Shown piece by piece: positions 6,240 to 14,837 of a stretch of 64,000 nt of DNA. How positions within the stretch are numbered: the first letter of the stretch is position 1; every line of letters begins with the position of its first letter. A program made the position numbers and the translations under genes. Origin of the DNA: Pseudomonas viridiflava (GTDB lineage: Bacteria > Pseudomonadota > Gammaproteobacteria > Pseudomonadales > Pseudomonadaceae); the NCBI RefSeq assembly GCF_900580675.1, contig NZ_UTBG01000001.1, forward strand, positions 1 to 64,000, given 5' to 3'. Under the pieces are notes generated by a model. It ran no database searches. It was given only the letters and a program-made list of their open reading frames with translations, and was not told where the DNA came from.

Positions 6240-8054
6240 TCAGCCCGCGATCACATCGCCCGCCCTGATCAGTTGCGTACTTCTCACCAGGAAGTCGGTT
6301 CTGCGGTTTCCGGTCAGGTCCACGGCAATGAAGTAACGCTGGGTTTGCGGGTTTAACTTCACCACGGTGTCGCCAATTCTCCCGGTAAATGCCTTGACGA
6401 GCGTGAAGCGTGTGTTGGCTTCTTCCTGCACGCCTCTTAAATCGATCTTGTCTTTACCGCTGACGAAATGGGTCAACAAGCGGGAGTTGGCCATGCCCGA
6501 TTCGCTGGCCTTGTTGAAGATAAAATGCGGTTGTATCCCTGTGGTATCACGTTGTGGTTTCAGGGGCGTATTCATTAGCGTGGCGGGCGGCGTGGGTGTG
6601 GGCGTGGCATCAGCGGCGGTCAGAATATCTTGGGGTTTGATTTGCCCATGGGTGTTGATCAGCAGGTTGGCCTTGCCGTCACCCGTGGTGTCAATGGACA
6701 CCGAGCCGTTACCGCTTTTTTCGTCGTAGGTCAGGAGTCCCTCGCCGGCGATGCCGCTGAAGGCGCTGACAAAAGAAAGCGTCGTCAGGCCTGCGCTTTT
6801 CAACGCCCGCGACACGTCGATTTTGTCGGTGCCGCTGGTAAAATCCATGATCTCGTCAGGGTTCTCAGGCAGGGAATCGCTGACATGGTTATAGACAAAC
6901 GTATCCGCCCCTCCGGCCCCGCGCATACGGTCGCCGCCCGCCCCGCCCGTGAGTCGGTTACCGGCTTGGTTGCCGATCAGTACATCATTGCCGTGGCCGG
7001 CAATGGCATTTTCGATGGTACAACCCCGAGCGATAGAGACATTGCCTGTGTAGCCCGCCACATCGGAGAAAGAGCCGGCCCTCAGGTTAAGGACCTGGTC
7101 CCGATTGTATTGCGACATGTCCAGCGTATCGTTGCCGCCGCCGTCCCATATGCAAAAAACGGCCATGTCGCGGTCACTTTTCAGTGAGTAGTAATCCCGG
7201 TCGGTGTTGGAGTTGAAACCATAGGTATTGTCCTCCCTGCGGGTTTGATAGTTAGCGCCATATTTATGTTGAATGGCACTGATGCCATCCATCATCGGGG
7301 CTTTCGGAGAATGGTCGAGACGTTTGCCACAGGAAGATGCATCGAAATAGCTCATCAAGGTATGGGCTCTGGAATCTTCCGCGTAGACACGTTGCCCATC
7401 ATGCGCGTGGCCGTCGTAATTACCTGGGTGGCTCAGGCCTAGGGCGTGGCCAATTTCGTGGCTCAAATCATGGCGTGTCACCCGGTCCGGGTTGTAAACG
7501 GTATTCCCGGCTTCAGGGTGGGAAGATGGGTAAAAGCCGTAAGCGGTTGCGACGTTCTTTGAAATAGCGAAGGACAAACGTCCTTCTGCGTGACCGCCAT
7601 TTTCGGTAAAGGCCAGGTTGGCCACGTCGCTCCAAGACTCCATTGAGCGTCGTGCCTCTTGTCTCTGATGTGCGTCGAATGTGCCGTCCCAAGTGTTTTT
7701 GAAAGTATAGGAAATCTCGGTCTTGTTATTTCGGTTCCGGTCCTGCCAAGTGCCTGCGTTTCGAGTGAGTTGTTCGATGGCCCGCTGTTTGTCGAAGGAT
7801 TGCTTGTTAATGCGCTTTATATGCGGGTCGTCAGCCCGCAGGCTAGGGTCATGGCTGTAGCGGTTACCTGTGGGAAGGGTGTCCCGGCGACGATTAGCCG
7901 GTGGAGTATGGGAGTGTGCCGCGCGAACAAAGTGATGGCGAATAAAGGGTTGAGTAAGGGGACGCAAGATCGCCTGAAATGGAGAAGGTCCCTTTGCCTC
8001 CTCGGCAGCTTGCTGAAGGGCGGGATAGAACGGCGTTGTAGAGTCTAATCTCAA
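6240..8054 (-). CDS. Serralysin-like secreted metalloprotease (M10)
   Basis: A 604-residue zinc protease of the serralysin group. Residues about 85-270 form the catalytic domain, with HEIGHALGLSH (His199, Glu200, His203, His209) and the Met-turn TLMSYF (Met234, Tyr236). Glycine-rich calcium-binding RTX turns follow at about 350-390 (GHGNDVLIG, GAGGDRMRG). After them come two related C-terminal units (about 400-480 and 528-603), where serralysins normally have one. The end DVIAG fits an uncleaved type I secretion signal. TTG 8054 is the only plausible start. The N-terminal 80 residues are unlike classical serralysins. No AprDEF exporter or inhibitor is adjacent. Confidence 0.85.
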   Translation of the reverse strand: MRLDSTTPFYPALQQAAEEAKGPSPFQAILRPLTQPFIRHHFVRAAHSHTPPANRRRDTLPTGNRYSHDPSLRADDPHIKRINKQSFDKQRAIEQLTRNAGTWQDRNRNNKTEISYTFKNTWDGTFDAHQRQEARRSMESWSDVANLAFTENGGHAEGRLSFAISKNVATAYGFYPSSHPEAGNTVYNPDRVTRHDLSHEIGHALGLSHPGNYDGHAHDGQRVYAEDSRAHTLMSYFDASSCGKRLDHSPKAPMMDGISAIQHKYGANYQTRREDNTYGFNSNTDRDYYSLKSDRDMAVFCIWDGGGNDTLDMSQYNRDQVLNLRAGSFSDVAGYTGNVSIARGCTIENAIAGHGNDVLIGNQAGNRLTGGAGGDRMRGAGGADTFVYNHVSDSLPENPDEIMDFTSGTDKIDVSRALKSAGLTTLSFVSAFSGIAGEGLLTYDEKSGNGSVSIDTTGDGKANLLINTHGQIKPQDILTAADATPTPTPPATLMNTPLKPQRDTTGIQPHFIFNKASESGMANSRLLTHFVSGKDKIDLRGVQEEANTRFTLVKAFTGRIGDTVVKLNPQTQRYFIAVDLTGNRRTDFLVRSTQLIRAGDVIAG

Positions 8055-8365
8055 TGTAATGACTACCTGTGAATGTGCACGTTTCCTTCCTTGATCAAGG
8101 CCGCAGACTCCATGTTGCGAGGCACAAACCTGCCAGTGTCAGTTGATATTTCCAAAGGTAGATATGTGTCGGGGTTAATCCTCCTCGATATGTTTATAAG
8201 CGCAGGTTTTATAAACGGAATTTCTATTTTTCGGTTTGCCTTAGCAGTTGCTGGACGAGCTGCTCCAGGTCAGTTTTCCCATATCGTCCCACGAGCATTA
8301 ACCCGAAACGTTGAGGCCTTACGTCTGACCTTGTGAGCGGATTATTCATTCATGAGGTTAAGCCA
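8055..8365. other. Intergenic region, divergent
   Basis: This 311-base stretch separates the protease gene (leftward) from the von Willebrand A gene (rightward). It is AT-rich around 8150-8240 and presumably holds both promoters. I see no RNA gene or repeat in it. The open frame at 8073-8336 lacks coding character. Confidence 0.5.
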
Positions 8366-10000
8366 ATGTACCGTCGTCAATTTCGCCCTGCTGCCCAAGG
8401 TTTTGCCGTCACCTTGCTTGTCGCGCTGGCCGGTTGTGGGTTGTCTTCTTCCCGTGATGTGGCCAAGCCGGAGCAGGCTGCGCCGGTCGCTGAGTTGAAC
8501 AGCGAGCCCGTGCAGGGTGCGCGGGTCAAGCGAATGTCCGTTTCGGCCCCGATGACCTCGCGCCTGGCCGTGCAGGATTCGACGGCTATGGAATACCGCG
8601 GCGAGCCGCGCGAGCAATACCAGAACCTGCCGGACAACCCGGTGCATCGCGTGGCGGAAACGCCCGTTTCGACCTTCAGCCTCGACGTCGACACCGGCAG
8701 CTATGCCAATGTCAGGCGTTTCCTCAACCAAGGCAGGTTGCCGCCGGAAGGCGCTGTGCGACTGGAGGAAATGGTCAATTACTTCCCCTACGACTACGCG
8801 CTGCCCACCGACGGTTCGCCCTTTGGCGTAACCACCGAAGTTGCCGCCACGCCGTGGAATCCGCATACGCAGCTGCTACGCATCGGCATCAGGGCCTCCG
8901 ACCGCGGCGTGGCAGCGCTGGCCCCGGCCAACCTAGTCTTTCTGGTGGATGTGTCCGGCTCCATGGACCGCCGCGAAGGGTTGCCGCTGGTAAAAAGCAC
9001 CTTGAAATTGCTGGTCGATCAGTTGCGCGACCAGGACCGTGTGTCGCTGGTGGTCTACGCCGGTGAATCGCGCGTGGTGCTCAAGCCTACGTCCGGCCGC
9101 GAAAAAACCACGATCCGCAACGCCATTGACCAACTCACTGCCGGCGGTTCCACGGCCGGTGCGTCCGGCATCCAGCTGGCCTACCAGATGGCCCGCGAAG
9201 GCTTTATCGATAACGGCATCAACCGCATCCTGCTGGCCACCGACGGTGATTTCAATGTGGGCATCAGCGACTTCGACAGCCTCAAGCACATGGCGGTCGA
9301 GCAGCGTAAAAGCGGTGTGTCCCTGACCACCCTCGGCTTTGGTGTGGATAACTACAACGAACACCTGATGGAACAACTCGCCGACGCCGGCGATGGCAAC
9401 TACGCCTATATCGACAACCTGCGCGAAGCCCGCAAAGTGCTGGTGGACCAGCTCAGCTCGACGCTGGCGGTGCTGGCGCGGGACGTGAAGTTGCAGGTGG
9501 AATTCAACCCGGCGCAAGTCAGCGAGTACCGTTTGCTCGGCTACGAAAACCGCGCCTTGAAGCGTGAGGATTTCAACAACGACAACGTCGACGCCGGTGA
9601 GATTGGCGCAGGGCATACCGTCACCGCGCTGTACGAAATTGTACCGAAGGGCCAGAAGGGCTGGCTGGAGCCTTTGCGCTACACCGCCACGCCTGCGGCC
9701 GAGAACACATCGTCGGAGCTGGCGATGTTGCGGGTGCGCTACAAGCCTGCGGCGGGTGGCGACAGCCGACTGATCGAACGGCCTGTCGGCGCCTCATCCA
9801 CCCAGGCCAGCGCCGACCTGCGCTTCTCGGCGGCCGTGGCGGCTTTCGCCCAACAGCTCAAGGGTAATGGCCGCTACACTGGCAACATGAGTCTGCAGGA
9901 CACTGCCGCACTCGCTCGCTCGGCCCGCGGCGACGACCCGTTCGGGCTGCGCAACGAATTTGTGCAACTGGTGGAATTGGCGCAGAGCCTCAAGCACTGA
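8366..10000 (+). CDS. von Willebrand factor A domain lipoprotein (YfbK-like)
   Basis: A 544-residue protein with a lipoprotein signal (lipobox LLVALAGC, Cys24). Next is the YfbK-type N-terminal domain (about 95-185, FSLDVDTGSYANVRRFL). The vWA domain (about 188-360) has an intact MIDAS motif DVSGSM (Asp195, Ser197, Ser199), and a C-terminal domain follows. ATG 8366 gives the signal peptide; the frame is open to 8333. Such proteins bind partners through a metal ion at the cell envelope, but the specific ligand is unknown. An ECF sigma factor gene follows 155 bases downstream, as is common for this family in Pseudomonas. Confidence 0.85.
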   Translation: MYRRQFRPAAQGFAVTLLVALAGCGLSSSRDVAKPEQAAPVAELNSEPVQGARVKRMSVSAPMTSRLAVQDSTAMEYRGEPREQYQNLPDNPVHRVAETPVSTFSLDVDTGSYANVRRFLNQGRLPPEGAVRLEEMVNYFPYDYALPTDGSPFGVTTEVAATPWNPHTQLLRIGIRASDRGVAALAPANLVFLVDVSGSMDRREGLPLVKSTLKLLVDQLRDQDRVSLVVYAGESRVVLKPTSGREKTTIRNAIDQLTAGGSTAGASGIQLAYQMAREGFIDNGINRILLATDGDFNVGISDFDSLKHMAVEQRKSGVSLTTLGFGVDNYNEHLMEQLADAGDGNYAYIDNLREARKVLVDQLSSTLAVLARDVKLQVEFNPAQVSEYRLLGYENRALKREDFNNDNVDAGEIGAGHTVTALYEIVPKGQKGWLEPLRYTATPAAENTSSELAMLRVRYKPAAGGDSRLIERPVGASSTQASADLRFSAAVAAFAQQLKGNGRYTGNMSLQDTAALARSARGDDPFGLRNEFVQLVELAQSLKH

Positions 10001-10023
10001 TCCTGGACGCAAGAAAGCTCTAA

Positions 10024-10112
10024 TGTGGGCGCTGGCTTGCCTGCGAAGGCGGTAAGTCAGTACCGCAGATGTTGCCTGACTCACCACCATCGCGGGCAAG
10101 CCCGGCTCCCGC
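10024..10112. repeat. REP inverted pair
   Basis: Two REP-type arms, TGTGGGCGCTGGCTTGCCTG and CGGGCAAGCCCGGCTCCCGC, face each other across about 45 bases. The arms have diverged more than in other copies of this window. Confidence 0.75.
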
Positions 10113-10155
10113 AATTGAACGGTTTTAACGTCTCGAAAGGAGTTCGCCACTTAAT

Positions 10156-10728
10156 ATGGCTGTTCATGAGCATTCACCCAGCGATGAGTCGCTGCTGGCC
10201 CGCTACCGAACCGGTGACGGTGCCGCGTTCGAAGCCTTGTACGCGCGGCACCGCCAGGGCCTGTATCGATTCCTGATATCCCTGAGCAACAAGCCCGAAC
10301 TGGCCGAGGAAATCTACCAGGAGACCTGGCTCAGCCTGATCCGCAGCAACACGCAGCCACAAGGCCGGGCGAGTTTTCGTACCTGGTTGTTCCAGATTGC
10401 CCGCAACCGCCTGATCGACCACTGGCGCAAGCACGGCATTCACAACCCGTTGCACGACAGCTACGACGAGCAACTGCACGCCCAGCCCGACGACAGCGCC
10501 GGCCCCGAGCAGCAACTGAGCCTGAGCCGCGACCAGGCCAGACTCGACGCCGCATTGCAAGACTTGCCCGAAGACCAGCGCGAAGTCTTCCTGCTGCGCC
10601 TGCACGGCGACCTCGACGTGCCGCAAATCGCCGCCCTGACCGGCGCCCCGCTGGAAACCGTAAAAAGCCGCCTGCGTTACGCCCGGCAGAAACTGCGCCG
10701 CCTGCTGGCCGAGGAGATCCCCGCATGA
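10156..10728 (+). CDS. ECF-type sigma-70 factor
   Basis: A 190-residue alternative sigma factor. Region 2 is at about 15-85 (FEALYARHRQGLYRF, then ETWLSLIRS and FRTWLFQIARNRLIDHWR). Region 4 is at about 130-185 (LPEDQREVFLLRLHGDLDVPQIA, then ETVKSRLRYARQKLRR). The linker is long and acidic. It overlaps the next gene by ATGA, so the pair is translationally coupled. By position its target may include the upstream vWA lipoprotein gene, which is inference. Housekeeping region 3 is absent, as expected for ECF factors. Confidence 0.9.
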   Translation: MAVHEHSPSDESLLARYRTGDGAAFEALYARHRQGLYRFLISLSNKPELAEEIYQETWLSLIRSNTQPQGRASFRTWLFQIARNRLIDHWRKHGIHNPLHDSYDEQLHAQPDDSAGPEQQLSLSRDQARLDAALQDLPEDQREVFLLRLHGDLDVPQIAALTGAPLETVKSRLRYARQKLRRLLAEEIPA

Positions 10729-11324
10729 CCGATTCCCGACACACCCCTGACGACGAACTGATCCAGCATTTTCGTCAACACAGCACCGGCGAACCGCCCG
10801 CGTCCCTCGACGCCTTCATCCTCAACGCCGCCCGCCGCGAAGCCCCGACACCGCAGCCGAGCCTGTGGCAACGCTGGCTGCACGCCTGTCAACAACCGCG
10901 CTGGCAGATGGCATTCGCCACTGTCGCCGGCGTGGCGCTGATGATCGGTCTCGTCACGCGCTCCCCCGTGCCGCAACCGGAGATATCCACAGCGACCTTC
11001 TCCGCACTCCACGAAGAAGCCGCACGCCCGGCGCCGCAAGCGTTTTCCGCCCCCGCCCCGATGGCCCGCATGGCCGCCGCTCCCAGGGCCGAAAATGCGC
11101 CGGCGCAAGCTGAAATCGCCGCCTCGTTGGCCGATGCGCCTGCGGCGAAACTGAGCAAGCGAGCGCCGGTGGCGTTGCCTTCGCTGGAGGAGGGGTTGCG
11201 GGAGATTGTGAAACTGCGAGAGTCGGGTCAAGCCAGAGCGGCGGATGAAAAGCTGCTGGCGTTGCACAAGCGCTTTCCTCAGGAAAACCTTCCGGCGCGG
11301 TTGGAGGCGTTGCAGAAGCAGTGA
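10725..11324 (+). CDS. Membrane protein coupled to ECF sigma factor, putative anti-sigma factor
   Basis: A 199-residue protein with a cytoplasmic N-terminus (about 1-60), one membrane helix (about 61-78) and an Ala/Pro-rich periplasmic part. Its C-terminal helical segment (about 150-199) reads [19 protein letters not shown] and resembles a short TPR-like unit. The 4-base overlap with the sigma gene and the one-helix topology are those of an anti-sigma factor. No zinc-binding HxxxCxxC motif is present, so it is not of the ZAS type. The role is inferred from layout. Confidence 0.65.
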   Translation: MTDSRHTPDDELIQHFRQHSTGEPPASLDAFILNAARREAPTPQPSLWQRWLHACQQPRWQMAFATVAGVALMIGLVTRSPVPQPEISTATFSALHEEAARPAPQAFSAPAPMARMAAAPRAENAPAQAEIAASLADAPAAKLSKRAPVALPSLEEGLREIVKLRESGQARAADEKLLALHKRFPQENLPARLEALQKQ

Positions 11325-11335
11325 GTCGACAGCCA

Positions 11336-11369
11336 CAAAAAAGCCCCGGTTCTTTCGAACTGGGGCTTT
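11336..11369 (-). terminator. Rho-independent terminator of tRNA-Arg
   Basis: The stem AAAGCCCC / GGGGCTTT is extended by GGTTC / GAACT-type pairing around 11340-11369. Read on the minus strand it is followed by a run of T. It lies 13 bases downstream of the tRNA end and may also stop the plus-strand sigma operon. Confidence 0.8.
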
Positions 11370-11381
11370 CTCATGCGTATC

Positions 11382-11458
11382 TGGTGCACCCGGCGGGATT
11401 CGAACCCACGACCCCTGCCTTCGGAGGGCAGTACTCTATCCAGCTGAGCTACGGATGC
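11382..11458 (-). tRNA. tRNA-Arg (anticodon CCG)
   Basis: A 77-base gene including an encoded CCA end. Read on the minus strand, the acceptor arm is GCATCCG pairing with CGGGTGC. The D arm is GCTC-AGCTGGATA-GAGT, the anticodon stem CTGCC/GGCAG encloses CTCCGAA (anticodon CCG), and the T loop is GTTCGAATC. All four arms fold normally. It would read CGG codons. Confidence 0.95.
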
Positions 11459-11829
11459 TTGTGCGGGCGACATCATACCCATGTCGTCCTTGGGCGTCCA
11501 TGCCGCTCTTTGGCCGTTTACAGGTAGGAATTTGCCTCGCAGGGGCCCTGCGCCGGTTGCCAACGGTCGATAGGGTGGAACCCGGCCGAAACACGCTGAT
11601 CAGAAAGATTCGGCAAATGCGCCGTTTTCGTTCTTTTTTTCGAACAGACTATTGCCCTGTACCCCCATTGATCCTAGGATTCGTTTGAGATTTCAAACGC
11701 TCTGTCTCCCGTGCGCTATTTCCTCCATCGTGCGTGCTGGGGCTGATTTCCCTGACGGCAGCCCACAAGGCGCCTTTCAACAACTCTAATTCGCTCCGCG
11801 TGCGCGCGGTGCTGTTAAGGAAAGCCGAC
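11459..11829. other. Intergenic region between tRNA-Arg and gabD
   Basis: This 371-base stretch holds the tRNA promoter at its left and the gabD promoter and leader at its right. No further gene, REP or clear operator is seen. The frame is open upstream of gabD from 11734 but has no ribosome binding site. Confidence 0.5.
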
Positions 11830-13272
11830 ATGCAGCTCAAAGATACCCAGTTGTTCCGCCAGCAAGCCTTTATTGATGGCGCTTGGGTCGACGCGGACAG
11901 CGGTCAAACCATCAAGGTCAACAACCCGGCCACGGGCGAGATTCTTGGCACCGTGCCGAAGATGGGCGCCGCCGAAACACGCCGCGCCATCGAAGCCGCC
12001 GACAAGGCCCTGCCGGCCTGGCGCGCACTGACGGCCAAGGAGCGCGCCAACAAGCTGCGCCGTTGGTTCGAATTGCTGATCGAAAACCAGGACGACCTCG
12101 GTCGCCTGATGACCCTCGAGCAGGGCAAGCCGCTGGCCGAAGCCAAGGGCGAAATCGTCTACGCCGCTTCCTTTATCGAGTGGTTTGCCGAAGAAGCCAA
12201 ACGCATCTACGGCGACGTGATTCCCGGCCACCAGCCCGACAAGCGCCTGATCGTGATCAAGCAGCCGATCGGCGTGACCGCTGCGATTACCCCGTGGAAC
12301 TTCCCCGCCGCGATGATTACCCGGAAAGCCGGCCCAGCCTTGGCAGCCGGTTGCACCATGGTGATCAAGCCTGCCTCGCAAACCCCGTTCTCGGCCCTGG
12401 CCCTGGTTGAGCTGGCGCACCGTGCCGGTATCCCGAAAGGCGTGCTGAGCGTGGTCACCGGCAGCGCCGGCGACATCGGCGGTGAGCTGACCAGCAACCC
12501 GATCGTGCGTAAATTGTCCTTCACCGGCTCGACCGAAATCGGTCGCCAGCTGATGGCCGAATGCGCCAAGGACATCAAGAAAGTCTCCCTGGAGCTGGGC
12601 GGCAACGCGCCGTTTATCGTGTTCGACGACGCGGACCTGGATAAGGCCGTCGAAGGCGCGATCATCTCCAAGTACCGCAACAACGGCCAGACTTGCGTCT
12701 GCGCCAACCGCCTGTACATCCAGGATTCGGTGTACGACGCGTTCGCCGAAAAACTCAAGGTGGCCGTGGCCAAGCTCAAGATCGGCAACGGTCTGGAAGA
12801 CGGCACCACCACCGGCCCGCTGATCGACGAAAAAGCCGTGGCCAAGGTTCAGGAACACATCGCGGATGCCCTGAGCAAAGGCGCCAAGCTGTTGGCCGGT
12901 GGCAAGGTGATGGAAGGCAACTTCTTCGAGCCGACCATTCTGGTCGACGTGCCGAAAAATGCCGCCGTGGCGAAGGAAGAAACCTTCGGCCCATTGGCGC
13001 CGCTGTTCCGCTTCAAAGATGAAGCCGAAGTGATCGCGATGTCCAACGACACCGAGTTCGGCCTGGCGTCCTACTTCTATGCCCGTGACCTGGGCCGTGT
13101 GTTCCGTGTGGCTGAAGCCCTGGAATACGGCATGGTCGGCGTCAACACCGGGTTGATCTCCAACGAAGTGGCGCCGTTCGGCGGCATCAAGGCCTCGGGC
13201 CTGGGCCGTGAAGGCTCCAAGTACGGGATCGAGGATTACCTGGAAATCAAATACCTCTGCCTGGGCATCTAA
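11830..13272 (+). CDS. gabD: Succinate-semialdehyde dehydrogenase (NADP+)
   Basis: A 480-residue aldehyde dehydrogenase that oxidises succinate semialdehyde to succinate, the last step of GABA breakdown. The Rossmann part contains ITPWNFPAAMITRK. The catalytic Glu is in LELGGNAPF and the nucleophile Cys in NNGQTCVCANR. The length and the start MQLKDTQLFRQQA match GabD enzymes. ATG 11830 has AAGGA about 7 bases upstream. gabT follows after 181 bases on the same strand. Confidence 0.97.
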   Translation: MQLKDTQLFRQQAFIDGAWVDADSGQTIKVNNPATGEILGTVPKMGAAETRRAIEAADKALPAWRALTAKERANKLRRWFELLIENQDDLGRLMTLEQGKPLAEAKGEIVYAASFIEWFAEEAKRIYGDVIPGHQPDKRLIVIKQPIGVTAAITPWNFPAAMITRKAGPALAAGCTMVIKPASQTPFSALALVELAHRAGIPKGVLSVVTGSAGDIGGELTSNPIVRKLSFTGSTEIGRQLMAECAKDIKKVSLELGGNAPFIVFDDADLDKAVEGAIISKYRNNGQTCVCANRLYIQDSVYDAFAEKLKVAVAKLKIGNGLEDGTTTGPLIDEKAVAKVQEHIADALSKGAKLLAGGKVMEGNFFEPTILVDVPKNAAVAKEETFGPLAPLFRFKDEAEVIAMSNDTEFGLASYFYARDLGRVFRVAEALEYGMVGVNTGLISNEVAPFGGIKASGLGREGSKYGIEDYLEIKYLCLGI

Positions 13273-13453
13273 GCCGGGAAGGGATTGCAGCAGACGCAAA
13301 GGGCACGAGAGCGCTGACCCTTTGCGTGTTTCAAAACGTTATTCGTAGTGGCCGGGAAAGCTGTGGCAGTCGATCATCGCATGCTGCCGTAGTTGCCTCC
13401 CCGCCACGTATTCCTTGGACCGCGCCACCCGATGAGTGGCGAATGAGGACTTT

Positions 13454-14731
13454 ATGAGCAAGACCAACGCATCCCTGATGAAACGCCGCGAAGCCGCTGT
13501 ACCGCGCGGTGTTGGCCAGATTCACCCGATCTTCGCCGAATCCGCGAAGAACGCCACCGTGACTGACGTTGAAGGTCGCGAGTTCATCGACTTCGCCGGC
13601 GGTATCGCCGTGCTGAACACCGGCCACGTGCACCCGAAAATCATCGCCGCCGTGACCGAGCAGCTGAACAAACTGACCCACACTTGCTTCCAGGTGCTGG
13701 CCTACGAGCCGTACGTTGAGCTGTGCGAAAAAATCAACGCCAAGGTGCCAGGTGATTTCGCCAAGAAAACCCTGCTGGTCACCACCGGTTCCGAAGCCGT
13801 TGAAAACGCCGTGAAGATCGCCCGCGCCGCCACTGGCCGTGCTGGCGTGATCGCCTTCACCGGCGCCTACCACGGCCGCACCATGATGACCCTGGGCCTT
13901 ACCGGCAAAGTCGTGCCTTACTCGGCCGGCATGGGCCTGATGCCAGGCGGCGTGTTCCGCGCGCTGTTCCCGAACGAACTGCACGGTGTGAGCGACGACG
14001 ATGCCATCGCCAGCATCGAACGTATCTTCAAGAACGATGCCGAGCCGCGTGATATCGCCGCGATCATCATTGAGCCGGTGCAGGGCGAGGGCGGTTTCTA
14101 CGTCGCGCCTAAGTCCTTCATGAAGCGCCTGCGCGAACTGTGCGACAAGCACGGCATCCTGCTGATCGCCGACGAAGTGCAAACCGGTGCCGGCCGTACC
14201 GGTACTTTCTTCGCCATGGAACAGATGGGCGTTGCCGCCGACCTGACCACCTTCGCCAAATCCATCGCCGGCGGCTTCCCGCTGGCCGGTGTGTGCGGCA
14301 AGGCTGAATACATGGACGCCATCGCGCCAGGTGGCCTGGGCGGCACTTACGCTGGTAGCCCGATCGCTTGCGCCGCGGCCCTGGCCGTGATGGAAGTGTT
14401 CGAAGAAGAGCACCTGCTGGACCGCTGCAAGGCTGTCGGCGAGCGCCTGGTGACTGGCCTGAAGGCTATTCAAGCCAAGTACCCGGTAATCGGTGAAGTG
14501 CGTGCCCTGGGCGCGATGATCGCGGTCGAGCTGTTTGAAGGCGGTGACAGCCACAAGCCGAACGCGGCGGCTGTTGCTTCCGTGGTGGCCAAGGCGCGTG
14601 ACAAGGGCCTGATCCTGCTGTCCTGCGGCACCTACGGCAACGTGTTGCGCGTACTGGTTCCGCTGACCTCGCCGGACGAGCAGTTGGACAAAGGCTTGGC
14701 GATTATTGAAGAGTGCTTCTCCGAGTTGTAA
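13454..14731 (+). CDS. gabT: 4-aminobutyrate aminotransferase
   Basis: A 425-residue class III PLP enzyme that transfers the amino group of GABA to 2-oxoglutarate, giving succinate semialdehyde for GabD. The PLP Lys is in TFAKSIAGGFPLAG, the cofactor-binding Asp in LIADEVQTGAGRTG, and the glycine turn in TTGSEAVENAVKIAR. ATG 13454 follows GAGGA by 5 bases; GTG 13436 is in frame but has no such site. A strong terminator follows, so the gab unit ends here. Confidence 0.97.
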   Translation: MSKTNASLMKRREAAVPRGVGQIHPIFAESAKNATVTDVEGREFIDFAGGIAVLNTGHVHPKIIAAVTEQLNKLTHTCFQVLAYEPYVELCEKINAKVPGDFAKKTLLVTTGSEAVENAVKIARAATGRAGVIAFTGAYHGRTMMTLGLTGKVVPYSAGMGLMPGGVFRALFPNELHGVSDDDAIASIERIFKNDAEPRDIAAIIIEPVQGEGGFYVAPKSFMKRLRELCDKHGILLIADEVQTGAGRTGTFFAMEQMGVAADLTTFAKSIAGGFPLAGVCGKAEYMDAIAPGGLGGTYAGSPIACAAALAVMEVFEEEHLLDRCKAVGERLVTGLKAIQAKYPVIGEVRALGAMIAVELFEGGDSHKPNAAAVASVVAKARDKGLILLSCGTYGNVLRVLVPLTSPDEQLDKGLAIIEECFSEL

Positions 14732-14754
14732 TCGGAAGCTGTTCTGATCGACAG

Positions 14755-14780
14755 AAAAAACCCGCTTCGGCGGGTTTTTT
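14755..14780 (+). terminator. Rho-independent terminator after gabT
   Basis: AAAAAACCCGC-TTCG-GCGGGTTTTTT forms a perfect short hairpin with a T tail. The flanking A run makes it work in both directions, so it can also stop the convergent diguanylate cyclase gene. Confidence 0.9.
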
Positions 14781-14837
14781 GTGCCAAGCGAGTGCTGATA
14801 ACGGTGCGTTGCGACGCTCGGTTGAACGCGTTCGGCG

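Noticed and set aside
11815..13299. 494-residue minus-strand ORF opposite gabD
   Set aside because: Antisense shadow of a GC-rich gene; His/Gln/Val-rich composition and no motif. gabD itself is certain.
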